Source: Candidatus Woesearchaeota archaeon
Lineage (GTDB): Archaea; Nanobdellota; Nanobdellia; Woesearchaeales; UBA583
Assembly: GCA_023898345.1 (NCBI GenBank)
Contig: CP060218.1
Coordinates: 248,001 to 312,000 of the forward strand
DNA: 64,000 bases
Reading direction: 5' to 3'
The position numbers and the translations under genes are program-made. Positions 24,093 through 31,975 of the stretch are shown one piece after another. The notes under the pieces are model-generated. The model was not told where the DNA came from. It did not search any database and saw nothing but the letters and a program-made list of their open reading frames with translations. The first letter of the stretch is position 1. Each line of letters opens with the position of its first letter.

Positions 24093-26131
24093 AAGATAAG
24101 GCTCAAATTAGTATGTTTGTTATTATAGGATTTATTCTTGTTCTTGTTCTTGCTTATCTTTTTTTTAGTTCGAATCTTTCTATTTTTCAGGATCCTGAGA
24201 CGAGACTTAAGAATCAATTTTCAGATATTGTTGAGGACTGTGTTAAGGAGCATGCACGAACGGGGACTTTTCTTTTGGGTTATCAGGGTGGACATTTGTA
24301 TATTCCTGATAGTGTAAGGTTAGATCCGAGGAAGCATATTTCTTTTGGTGATGAAAATGTTTCTTCTCTTAGTCTCATGATTCCAAATTGGGATCCGGAG
24401 CGATCAGATATTCCAACTATTTCGTCGATGGAGGGTGAACTGCAGACTTATGTGGAAGAAGAAGCTGCTTATTGCATTAAAGATGGTCTTCGTGCTCTTG
24501 AAGAAAATTATGATATTGAAGCTGGTGATCTTGAGATTGCTGCTGAAATTAATCGTGAGAATGTTATTTTGAATATTCATTATCCTATTGAATTTAATGA
24601 AAAAAATTCTGTGGATAAGGCAAGTGTCTCGGAGTTTTATGTGCAGCTTGATGGGATTCGTCTTGGGGCTTTGTACGAACTTGCTTCTGATATTTATCAG
24701 TTGGAGGGAGCTACGTATTTTCTGGAAGAGAAAGTTTTAGATCAGATTTATTCGGCAGGGGATTACTCTTCACCAATTTCTATGCCTTCGGAAGGTTTTC
24801 ATCTTAGTTGTGGCACAAGGATTTGGACAAAGGAGCAACTTAAAGAAAATCTTGCGAACTTAAATAATGCAAATTTTAAGTATTTGACTCTTCTTGGGAC
24901 TCGTGATAAATCTGACATTATGGATGCAAATTTGCGCGAGGAGTATGGTTTGGATGATGCTCGTGCTTATTATGAAAATAATTATGTGTATAGTTTGACT
25001 GATGTTCCTGATTATTTTAAAAATTTTGATGTGAACATTTTTATGCCTTCAGCAGAAGTTACGGGGAAGGAAAGCTTTCTTACTCGTTATCCTTTTAGAA
25101 CTTTTGAAGTGACTCCTTCTTCTGGGCAAACTGTGAAGGCAATGGAACTTAAAGTTGATACTGCTGGTGGAAAGATCCCCATTCCATGTATTCAGGTTTT
25201 TCATCATCTTTATGATTTAGATTATGATCTTATGATTCAACTTCGAGATATGAGTGAAGATGGTGAGGGATATATTTTTCAATTTCCTGTGAGGGTTGTT
25301 ATTGATCATAATACTCCTCGGGAACGGCCAGTAACTGCTACGGTAAGGGAACCAAGGACTGCAAACAATGAGGCATTTTGCTCGGATGAGAGTAAAGAAT
25401 ATCCTATGCTTGTGTATGCGAAGGATGATAATAGCAATTATCTTTCGGGGGTAAATATTACGTACAAGTGTGTTGATCTTTCTTGTGCTATGGGTTCAAC
25501 GAGTGCACAAACAATTGATTTCAATGAGAATACAAAAATTGAAGTAACTGATCCTAGTCTTGAAGCAAAGTTTCCTTTTTGTATTGGTGGTCAGCTTGTT
25601 GCTGAAAAGGAGGGGTATCATACAGCGAAAGCAGTTGTACGTACTGATGATAGTTTGCTTAATAGGAATAGTTATATTGGTGACAATCTTGTTGAACTTG
25701 AATTAATTCCTCTTAAGGAGTTTACGATTGATAAATCTTCTTTTCTTGTTATGATGCCAGATGGAACTTCTAAGAGGATTATTAGCGAGGACGACGGATC
25801 TGTTTTTGTTTCTCTGACAAATGAGGGACATGATTTTAGCTCTGAGGCAGTGTGGCCAAATGATGGGACTTATCTTAATACATTGGAGTTTCTTGATTCA
25901 AGTACGGAGGACATTGATTATAATTTGTCCATTGTTGTTCAGGATAGTAATTATCAGCTTATTGGTATGCTTGAACTTCAGAACTGGACGCCAGAAATTC
26001 ATAGTGCTAATGGTGTTATTTTTATTATTCCTGGAGTTGATGGTGGTGTGACGGAGGATAATTATGTTGAGTATTATGCGTATATGAAGGAGAAGGCACA
26101 AACCAGAGATTATCAGGTGCGTTTTACTTAG
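24080..26131 (+). CDS. Large pilin-like surface protein
   Basis: A 683-residue protein whose N-terminus MYGLKDKAQISMFVII closely follows the archaeal class III pattern K-A/G then Q-x-S followed by a hydrophobic helix (cleavage predicted after Ala8). The rest is a long extracellular region. An N-terminal mixed domain contains Cys residues, and beta-rich, Ig-like or carboxypeptidase-regulatory-like segments lie toward the end ('PMLVYAKDDNSNYLSGVNI' near 452). Size and architecture suggest a pseudopilin-tethered adhesin. It overlaps its upstream partner. Confidence 0.8.
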   Translation: MYGLKDKAQISMFVIIGFILVLVLAYLFFSSNLSIFQDPETRLKNQFSDIVEDCVKEHARTGTFLLGYQGGHLYIPDSVRLDPRKHISFGDENVSSLSLMIPNWDPERSDIPTISSMEGELQTYVEEEAAYCIKDGLRALEENYDIEAGDLEIAAEINRENVILNIHYPIEFNEKNSVDKASVSEFYVQLDGIRLGALYELASDIYQLEGATYFLEEKVLDQIYSAGDYSSPISMPSEGFHLSCGTRIWTKEQLKENLANLNNANFKYLTLLGTRDKSDIMDANLREEYGLDDARAYYENNYVYSLTDVPDYFKNFDVNIFMPSAEVTGKESFLTRYPFRTFEVTPSSGQTVKAMELKVDTAGGKIPIPCIQVFHHLYDLDYDLMIQLRDMSEDGEGYIFQFPVRVVIDHNTPRERPVTATVREPRTANNEAFCSDESKEYPMLVYAKDDNSNYLSGVNITYKCVDLSCAMGSTSAQTIDFNENTKIEVTDPSLEAKFPFCIGGQLVAEKEGYHTAKAVVRTDDSLLNRNSYIGDNLVELELIPLKEFTIDKSSFLVMMPDGTSKRIISEDDGSVFVSLTNEGHDFSSEAVWPNDGTYLNTLEFLDSSTEDIDYNLSIVVQDSNYQLIGMLELQNWTPEIHSANGVIFIIPGVDGGVTEDNYVEYYAYMKEKAQTRDYQVRFT

Positions 26132-26149
26132 TGGAGAAATAAGTTTTTC

Positions 26150-26752
26150 TCAAAGTGTCTCGACAATCCTTTGAATCTCTTTAAAGTCTGAGATGATTTT
26201 GAACGGGTTTCCTTTCCTTAGTCGTTCTTCTTCGTGAAAACCAAATGTACAGGCAATGCTTCGGACGCCAACTTCATGCGCTTCTCGTATGTCGCCCAAA
26301 GTATCCGTGACAAACACACACTCATCTTTTGAAAAGTCTTCCTCTGCAAAAAGGGTTTTGAATTTCTCACTTTTAGAAGTGTGTGCTTCTTCAGCAAGAA
26401 CTTGTTTGAAGACTCCCGTAAACTTATTGTTTTCAAAATATAGGTCCAAATTTTTTTGAGAGTTTGAAGTAATAATGAATAGGGAATATTTTTTTGAGAG
26501 TTCTTCAATCTCTTCTCGAATTTCTCTTTCCAGTTTCAAGTCTTTGAAAGCTTCATATTCCAGTTCTCTAAATTTTTCTTGAGTTTCTTTGGAAACATTT
26601 TTCTTCTTGAGATGCTTGAAAATATTTTCTTCAAAACGGCTACGATAATATTCTCGAGTGGAGTCAGGACTAAAGTTGAGGTGAAGCTTATAATAAAGTT
26701 CAAAGGTATCATGGATGACTCCATCAAAGTCAAAAATAATTGCCTTTAACAT
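26150..26752 (-). CDS. HAD-superfamily phosphatase (phosphoglycolate-phosphatase-like)
   Basis: A 200-residue haloacid-dehalogenase hydrolase. Motif I 'FDFDGVIHDT' supplies the nucleophile and acid Asp residues, a helical cap follows at about 20-90, motif II is 'FIITSNSQ', the motif III Lys lies near 'TSKSEKF', and motif IV is 'VFVTDTLGDIREA'. This fits phosphoglycolate or nucleotide phosphatases; the substrate is unknown. ATG 26752 overlaps the end of ileS by 7 nt, so the two are cotranscribed; a TTG lies 12 nt upstream in frame. Confidence 0.9.
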   Translation of the reverse strand: MLKAIIFDFDGVIHDTFELYYKLHLNFSPDSTREYYRSRFEENIFKHLKKKNVSKETQEKFRELEYEAFKDLKLEREIREEIEELSKKYSLFIITSNSQKNLDLYFENNKFTGVFKQVLAEEAHTSKSEKFKTLFAEEDFSKDECVFVTDTLGDIREAHEVGVRSIACTFGFHEEERLRKGNPFKIISDFKEIQRIVETL

Positions 26753-29700
26753 GTTTTCAGCCAAACAGATAATTTTTGTTCTTTAATTTCAAAGTTCTTT
26801 TGCACGCCATCATTTTCTGCTTTCTCCAAGATGCTAGTTGCCCCAACTTTTTTCTGTACTGTCTCTGCATTCTTTGAGAGGAGGGAAAGATAAAATTCGT
26901 CGCTGCCTTCAAAGCTAAGGACAATGTTCTGGGATTTCTCAAGTCCACTGTCTTTTCTCATGTCCTGAATACGACGAAGCGCCTCACGAAGGTAGCCCTC
27001 TGCAAGCAAATCTTTGTCCTGTTCTGTGTTGAGGACGACAATTCCTGTGCTAAAGTCGGAGGAAACTTGTTCGGAATTAAGGACGAGTTCTTTGAGCACG
27101 TGTCGTTCCAGATTTATTTCGAGTCCTTCAATCTCCATTTTTCTTTTTCCTTCTTTTATTGCTTGAACGAGTACAGTTTTGTTTTTGTTAATTGCTGCAA
27201 TGACTGGCGCAGGTAAAGTAAAATCTTCTTTCAATGCTGCAAAGTTTGGCTTAATGATGTATTCTGCCTGTGACAGATCAAGTTCGTATGTGATGGCTTT
27301 CACGTGGACTAGTTTTTTGATGAGTTCTTCAAAGGCTTTTATTTTGTCGCTAAACGGTACGGATCCACTAATGCTTATGCCGCGCAGGGGCCAACGCACG
27401 CCTATTTTTGCTTTCTCTCTTGCATTGAGGGCAGCTGCAATAATCTCCTGTGAAAGAGCAAAATTTTCATGAATTTCTCTTTTTTCAATACTGAGGACAA
27501 GTTCTTTATGGATAGCTGGGAATTCCTCTAGGAACAATGATTCTTTTTTTTCTGTGAGTTTGAGTTCTTGGTATAGTTCCTCACTTTTGAAGGGGATTGC
27601 AGAACCGAGCATGATGAGGATGAGTTTGAGTGTTTCAGAAAACACTGCTAGGAGATCTTCGTCGCGTTCATCTGTCCTGTCTTTGACAAGTTTCAAGTAA
27701 GTCTTTGAAAAATCTTTTACTAAAAATTCTTCTACAGCAAGAAGTCCTTCATTCAGTTTGTATTTCTCGAAAGCGTGTACAAAGCTCTCCAATGTTTTTT
27801 GAAGGCGATACATGAGCCATTCATCTTCAACATTTTGCGACGAAAAGGAAGCTTGCTTTGTACTGTGGTGTTCAGCAAGGTAGGAATTGCAATACGAAAA
27901 AACATTTTGTAAGGTATTGAAAAAACCATTGACGTTGTCAAATTCTTCGGGGTCAAAGTTGATTTGGTCTTCGGGAGCACGCTTTGTAAGAAGATAGTAT
28001 CGCGTCTTATCAGCGCCCCATCTTTCGAGTGCTTCGTTGCCAGAAATTCCATTGCCTAAGGACTTGGACATTTTCTGTCCGTCTTTGTCGAGCACATACT
28101 TGTAGAGAAGGACTTGTTTGTACGGGGCTTTTTCCATGACCATGTAACCTACGTTGAACAGGGAAGAAAACCATCCTCTGATTTGGTCTTCACTTTCTGT
28201 AATCCAAGTCATAGGATATTGTTTTCCTTCGAGTTCTTTTACAGAAAGGTTGTCAACATAGTGAGATGCAATGCTTGCAGCACCTGAGTCAAACCATACG
28301 TCGACAGTAAGGCCGCAGTGCTTCATTGTTTTTCCAGTTTTTCCTGTGTACGACAAAACAGCTAAATCGTTGAGGTGGATGTCTTCCAGTTTTTTTCCAA
28401 CTTTTTCTTCCAATTCTTCTTTTGAACCAAATACTTCATAGTTCTTATCTTCATCTTCAAAAACTGGGAGGGGTATTCCCCAAAATCTTTGTCTAGAAAT
28501 TGCCCAGTCGCCAGCGCCAAGCATGAGGTTATCAAAACTTTGCTTTGCAGATTCAGGGAACCAACGCACGCCGGAGTTTGCTTTTACCATGTTGGCAATG
28601 TAGGAACTTCTTTTGATGTACCATTGCTCTGTCGTCCTGTATACAATCGGAACTTTGGAGCGCCAACACAAAGGGTAGGTATGTACGCGCATCTCGCTGT
28701 GAAGAATGATTTTTTTTTCTTTAAGATATTTAATGACTTTAGGATTTGCTTCACGAAAATTAATTCCTTTCCACAAACTTTCGGAAATCATAAGGCCTTT
28801 TTCGTCAACAACACTGTACACATCGTGAAGTCCATTTGTACGACACAGTTCAAAGTCTTCCATTCCATGTGCTGGTGCTTGGTGAGCAAGACCTGTTCCA
28901 TCTTTGACGACTTTTTTCTGCTTGATTTGGGTACTTTCTTCGCCTGGACCTTGGTGCTTGTATGATTTCTTCCCTAATTTTTCAAGATGTGTTTCACCCT
29001 CTCCCATAGAAACAAAGTCTGCGTGTAACACTCTGTGTTGCTCTTCTTTTTCAGCCAAAACTTTTTGTGTTGGATTTTCAGGAAAAATATGTTCGTAGTG
29101 AACACCAAGAAGTTCGTGGCCCTTGAGGGTTTCAAGAACTGAATACTCTTTAATTGTAATGCTTTTTCTTAGCTTTTCAACAACTTGCTCGACGAGAGTT
29201 TCACCGACAACGAGAACATAGGACTCTTTTTCATCAACAATGAGGAGTTTAGCATACTCGAAATTTTTGTTAATGGCGATTGCTTGGTTAGCTTCCAATG
29301 TCCAAGGGGTTGTTGTCCAGATAAGCAGGTATTCATCGTACTTTGTTGTTTTGTACTTGTCCTTAATTTTGAAACGCACGTAAATTGAGGGATCTTCGAG
29401 TTCAGCGTAGGAATCCTTGACTTCGTAGTCGGACAACGTGGTTTCTAGAGCTGGCGACCAAGCAACACATTTGAAGTCTTTGTAGAGCAAATCCTTTTCT
29501 TGGGCTTTCTTGAAAAATGTCCATGCACGAGAAATATATTCTGGATGAGATGTAACCCAATGGTTTGTGTCGACCCACATTCCGTAACGCTGACGAACTT
29601 CTTTCATGTCGTTTACAATAGAATCAACATATTTTCGACATTCTGTAATAAATTTGTCAACTCCAAATTCTTCTTTGAGGACCTTTGTGTCTGTGATACC

Positions 29701-29979
29701 GAGCTTTTTCTGAACTTTTTGTTCGACAGGAAGGCCGTGTACATCATATCCGTCGCGTGCTTTAACATTCTCTCCTAAAAAACGTCGAAAACGAAAAACA
29801 CTATCTTTGATTGCCCAGTTACGAAGATGGCCCAGGTGTGCTTCTCCTGTTGGGTATGGTGGACCCTCGACAAATTGGAAAACTTTGGCTTTTTTCCCTT
29901 TTTCTTTTACTTTTTCGTACAGATTGTTTTTTTTCCAAAACTCTAGAATCTTCTCTTCTGAATTTTCTTCTTTTTTCAT
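26746..29979 (-). CDS. ileS: Isoleucyl-tRNA synthetase
   Basis: A 1077-residue class I synthetase charging tRNA-Ile. The HIGH box is 'HLGH' at 48-51 within 'PPYPTGEAHLGHLRN', and 'KMSKS' lies near 636 in 'DGQKMSKSLGNG'. Between them lies the CP1 editing domain, and a long C-terminal anticodon-binding region follows. The size and C-terminal extension are those of archaeal/eukaryotic-type IleRS. ATG 29979 is chosen over the TTG at 29991 because GGTATATAAA (30001-30010) sits about 27 nt upstream, predicting a leaderless mRNA. Confidence 0.97.
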   Translation of the reverse strand: MKKEENSEEKILEFWKKNNLYEKVKEKGKKAKVFQFVEGPPYPTGEAHLGHLRNWAIKDSVFRFRRFLGENVKARDGYDVHGLPVEQKVQKKLGITDTKVLKEEFGVDKFITECRKYVDSIVNDMKEVRQRYGMWVDTNHWVTSHPEYISRAWTFFKKAQEKDLLYKDFKCVAWSPALETTLSDYEVKDSYAELEDPSIYVRFKIKDKYKTTKYDEYLLIWTTTPWTLEANQAIAINKNFEYAKLLIVDEKESYVLVVGETLVEQVVEKLRKSITIKEYSVLETLKGHELLGVHYEHIFPENPTQKVLAEKEEQHRVLHADFVSMGEGETHLEKLGKKSYKHQGPGEESTQIKQKKVVKDGTGLAHQAPAHGMEDFELCRTNGLHDVYSVVDEKGLMISESLWKGINFREANPKVIKYLKEKKIILHSEMRVHTYPLCWRSKVPIVYRTTEQWYIKRSSYIANMVKANSGVRWFPESAKQSFDNLMLGAGDWAISRQRFWGIPLPVFEDEDKNYEVFGSKEELEEKVGKKLEDIHLNDLAVLSYTGKTGKTMKHCGLTVDVWFDSGAASIASHYVDNLSVKELEGKQYPMTWITESEDQIRGWFSSLFNVGYMVMEKAPYKQVLLYKYVLDKDGQKMSKSLGNGISGNEALERWGADKTRYYLLTKRAPEDQINFDPEEFDNVNGFFNTLQNVFSYCNSYLAEHHSTKQASFSSQNVEDEWLMYRLQKTLESFVHAFEKYKLNEGLLAVEEFLVKDFSKTYLKLVKDRTDERDEDLLAVFSETLKLILIMLGSAIPFKSEELYQELKLTEKKESLFLEEFPAIHKELVLSIEKREIHENFALSQEIIAAALNAREKAKIGVRWPLRGISISGSVPFSDKIKAFEELIKKLVHVKAITYELDLSQAEYIIKPNFAALKEDFTLPAPVIAAINKNKTVLVQAIKEGKRKMEIEGLEINLERHVLKELVLNSEQVSSDFSTGIVVLNTEQDKDLLAEGYLREALRRIQDMRKDSGLEKSQNIVLSFEGSDEFYLSLLSKNAETVQKKVGATSILEKAENDGVQKNFEIKEQKLSVWLKTC

Positions 29980-30002
29980 AAAATGAGGCAAGAGAGGAGA
30001 GG

Positions 30003-30010
30003 TATATAAA
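30003..30010 (-). promoter_or_regulatory. TATA box of ileS
   Basis: Minus-strand TTTATATA, centred about 27 nt before ATG 29979; selects the ATG over the upstream TTG. Confidence 0.7.
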
Positions 30011-30051
30011 ACTTGGCGTCGTAATCTAGGAACTAATTAGGAGTGACAAAA

Positions 30052-30059
30052 CAATAAAT
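30052..30059 (+). promoter_or_regulatory. TATA box of the surface-protein operon
   Basis: AATAAATA centred 27 nt before ATG 30083, divergent from the ileS promoter. Confidence 0.55.
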
Positions 30060-30082
30060 AACTTTGATAAGCCGAAAGTCTC

Positions 30083-31012
30083 ATGCAACTAGTTATCGTT
30101 CTGCTTAGGAAACTTTTGTTTGTATTATCTTTAGCAGTTGTCCTTTTAGCAAGTTTCAGTTATGCTGCATCTCCTATTAGTTGTCACTTTGATAGCAGTG
30201 GGATATGTAATGATGATGAAGAAGCTTTGTTTTATGCTTCAAGAACTTTTTATGATCCTGTACAGGATGTCATTTTAAGTTCGGATATTCATGTTACTTC
30301 TCCTAGTTTGGCGTATTCCATTCCTCTTTGTTGTGATACGTTAGGGGGGTCCATCGATTATCAATCTCTTTTAGCTTCTCAAAATTGTGATGCTTCTAAT
30401 ATTACATATCTTACTTCAGATGAAAGTGCACGTTCAGCAGTAAAGGCAGTGAGAGATCTTCACCCTAGTTATTATAGTCATAGGCTTTGTATTGATCCTG
30501 ATAAAACCTACTCCGAATATTCTTTTGCAGTTAGTGATAATGATGATATTTATACTGCCTTTGGTTTTCAGTGTTTATTTAGGTTAAGTGGACAGGAGAA
30601 TGCTGTTGTAAGTTCTTGTAATGCTACATTTAATGGTGGGGATCAATATCCCCTTGCAGTTTGGGCTAGAACTTGGTATGGAGCAGATGCTTTGGACTGT
30701 AATGTTGATTGTACTAGTAAGCTTGATGATAGGGTTTACTCAGATTGTGGAGCAAAGATTCCGGAGTGTCGAAATGTTCCTTTGAGTTGTGATGGTTCTC
30801 TTTTAGGTTCTTGGGTTCCTTTTGCAGGAGATAAGGAGTTTTTATGTTCTCCCCCTTGGAATGTTACTCGTGAACTTGCCTTTACTAATGAAAAACTTGA
30901 TGTTCAGATTAATTCAACAGAGAACTGTGATAATATTGTTGTAAAGGAGTATAAGGTGCTTATTAATAATGAGGCAGTCACTATGAAAGTGTATGTGTGC
31001 TCGGAAAACTAA
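30083..31012 (+). CDS. Secreted Cys-rich protein
   Basis: A 309-residue exported protein with a Sec-type signal peptide: 'LLRKLLF' then a hydrophobic core ending 'ASFSYAAS', cleavage likely after Ala near 28-30. The mature part has about 17 Cys residues, many close in sequence ('PLCCDTL', 'CNVDCTSK'), pointing to several disulfides, plus N-glycosylation-type sequons. No family recognised. It is first gene of a four-gene operon in which the other three have pilin-like N-termini, so it may be an extracellular component of the same structure. Confidence 0.82.
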   Translation: MQLVIVLLRKLLFVLSLAVVLLASFSYAASPISCHFDSSGICNDDEEALFYASRTFYDPVQDVILSSDIHVTSPSLAYSIPLCCDTLGGSIDYQSLLASQNCDASNITYLTSDESARSAVKAVRDLHPSYYSHRLCIDPDKTYSEYSFAVSDNDDIYTAFGFQCLFRLSGQENAVVSSCNATFNGGDQYPLAVWARTWYGADALDCNVDCTSKLDDRVYSDCGAKIPECRNVPLSCDGSLLGSWVPFAGDKEFLCSPPWNVTRELAFTNEKLDVQINSTENCDNIVVKEYKVLINNEAVTMKVYVCSEN

Positions 31013-31015
31013 AAA

Positions 31016-31423
31016 ATGGTTCAAAATATAAACTCTACAAAAAAAGCTCAGGCTTACTCTGCAGACATTCTTGTCGTGATGGTTATTCTCCTTTTGGGAG
31101 TTCTTTTTATAGTTGTTAGTAAGGTTAATACCACTAGTTCTGAAGTTCAAATTACGAAAGTGTACGATGAAGCAACAAGAGATTCTCAGACTATTTACAA
31201 CAGTCTTAAAGAGGATAAGATTATTTCAGAAGACAATGAAGTAGATCTTGAACGTGTTCTTTCTTTGGATAGGGATAAGTTAAGGGAAGAACTTGGTATA
31301 AAGAATGATTTTGCGATAGTCTTTGAAAAGAACGGGAATCTCATTAGGATAGATCCTGAGAATAATGTGAATTGTGTTGGCTCTGATAAGATAATTATTA
31401 ATGGGGAACCTTGCGTAGGGTAA
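31016..31423 (+). CDS. Pilin-like protein
   Basis: A 135-residue protein starting 3 nt after the previous stop in the context CTAAAAAATGG. N-terminus MVQNINSTKKAQAYSADILVV: basic leader, predicted prepilin cleavage after Ala11, then Q-x-Y-S-x-D before a hydrophobic helix (archaeal class III type). The exposed part is about 100 residues, charged, with two Cys near the end. Second gene of the operon. Confidence 0.8.
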   Translation: MVQNINSTKKAQAYSADILVVMVILLLGVLFIVVSKVNTTSSEVQITKVYDEATRDSQTIYNSLKEDKIISEDNEVDLERVLSLDRDKLREELGIKNDFAIVFEKNGNLIRIDPENNVNCVGSDKIIINGEPCVG

Positions 31424-31432
31424 AATGTTAAA

Positions 31433-31975
31433 ATGTCTTTTTTCTCAAAGAAGCATCAAAAGTCTCAGGTTTATCTCTTTGATTTGATTGTTTCTTTTTT
31501 TATTCTTCTTGGTGTGCTTGTTATTGCTGTTAGATATTATAGTTCAGAAACTGCAAATTCTGATATTTATGAACAAGGGCAAGAGCTTCTTGATAGGTAT
31601 ACCACAACTAATATTAATAGTCTTAATGATGAGTATGTGAGGGAACTTTTTAGGGATAATAAGGTTACGAATATTGAGAATACTGTTGCTCAGCAGGTCG
31701 CTGAATTTTATTATTTGGGAGATATAGATGCGGCAGGAAATTTAACTCAACTCTTTTTAGGAACTAAGCTTTTGTCGGAGGTAAACCTTAATCTTAGTTT
31801 GTACAATGAGAGTGATGGCGTGTATTATGTTCTTTATGCAATAAGGGGAAAGGGGGGCAGTTTGCAAATCAAAGATGCGACGGTCTCAAGTGTTTATAAG
31901 AGATTGGTTGCTGGGTATAGCAATGAGACAAAAAATTCGTATGAGTATGAGTTTGAGGTAGAAATATGGGAATAA
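31433..31975 (+). CDS. Pilin-like protein
   Basis: A 180-residue protein starting MSFFSKKHQKSQVYLFDLIV: basic leader, predicted cleavage after Ser11, then Q-V-Y-L-F-D and a hydrophobic helix, the same pattern as the preceding gene. The outer domain of about 140 residues has no recognised family. Third gene of the operon; its end overlaps the next start by 10 nt. Confidence 0.8.
   Translation: MSFFSKKHQKSQVYLFDLIVSFFILLGVLVIAVRYYSSETANSDIYEQGQELLDRYTTTNINSLNDEYVRELFRDNKVTNIENTVAQQVAEFYYLGDIDAAGNLTQLFLGTKLLSEVNLNLSLYNESDGVYYVLYAIRGKGGSLQIKDATVSSVYKRLVAGYSNETKNSYEYEFEVEIWE

Noticed and set aside
28489..28965. 158-codon frame opposite ileS
   Set aside because: Shadow of IleRS; no recognisable protein and no TATA at the start.
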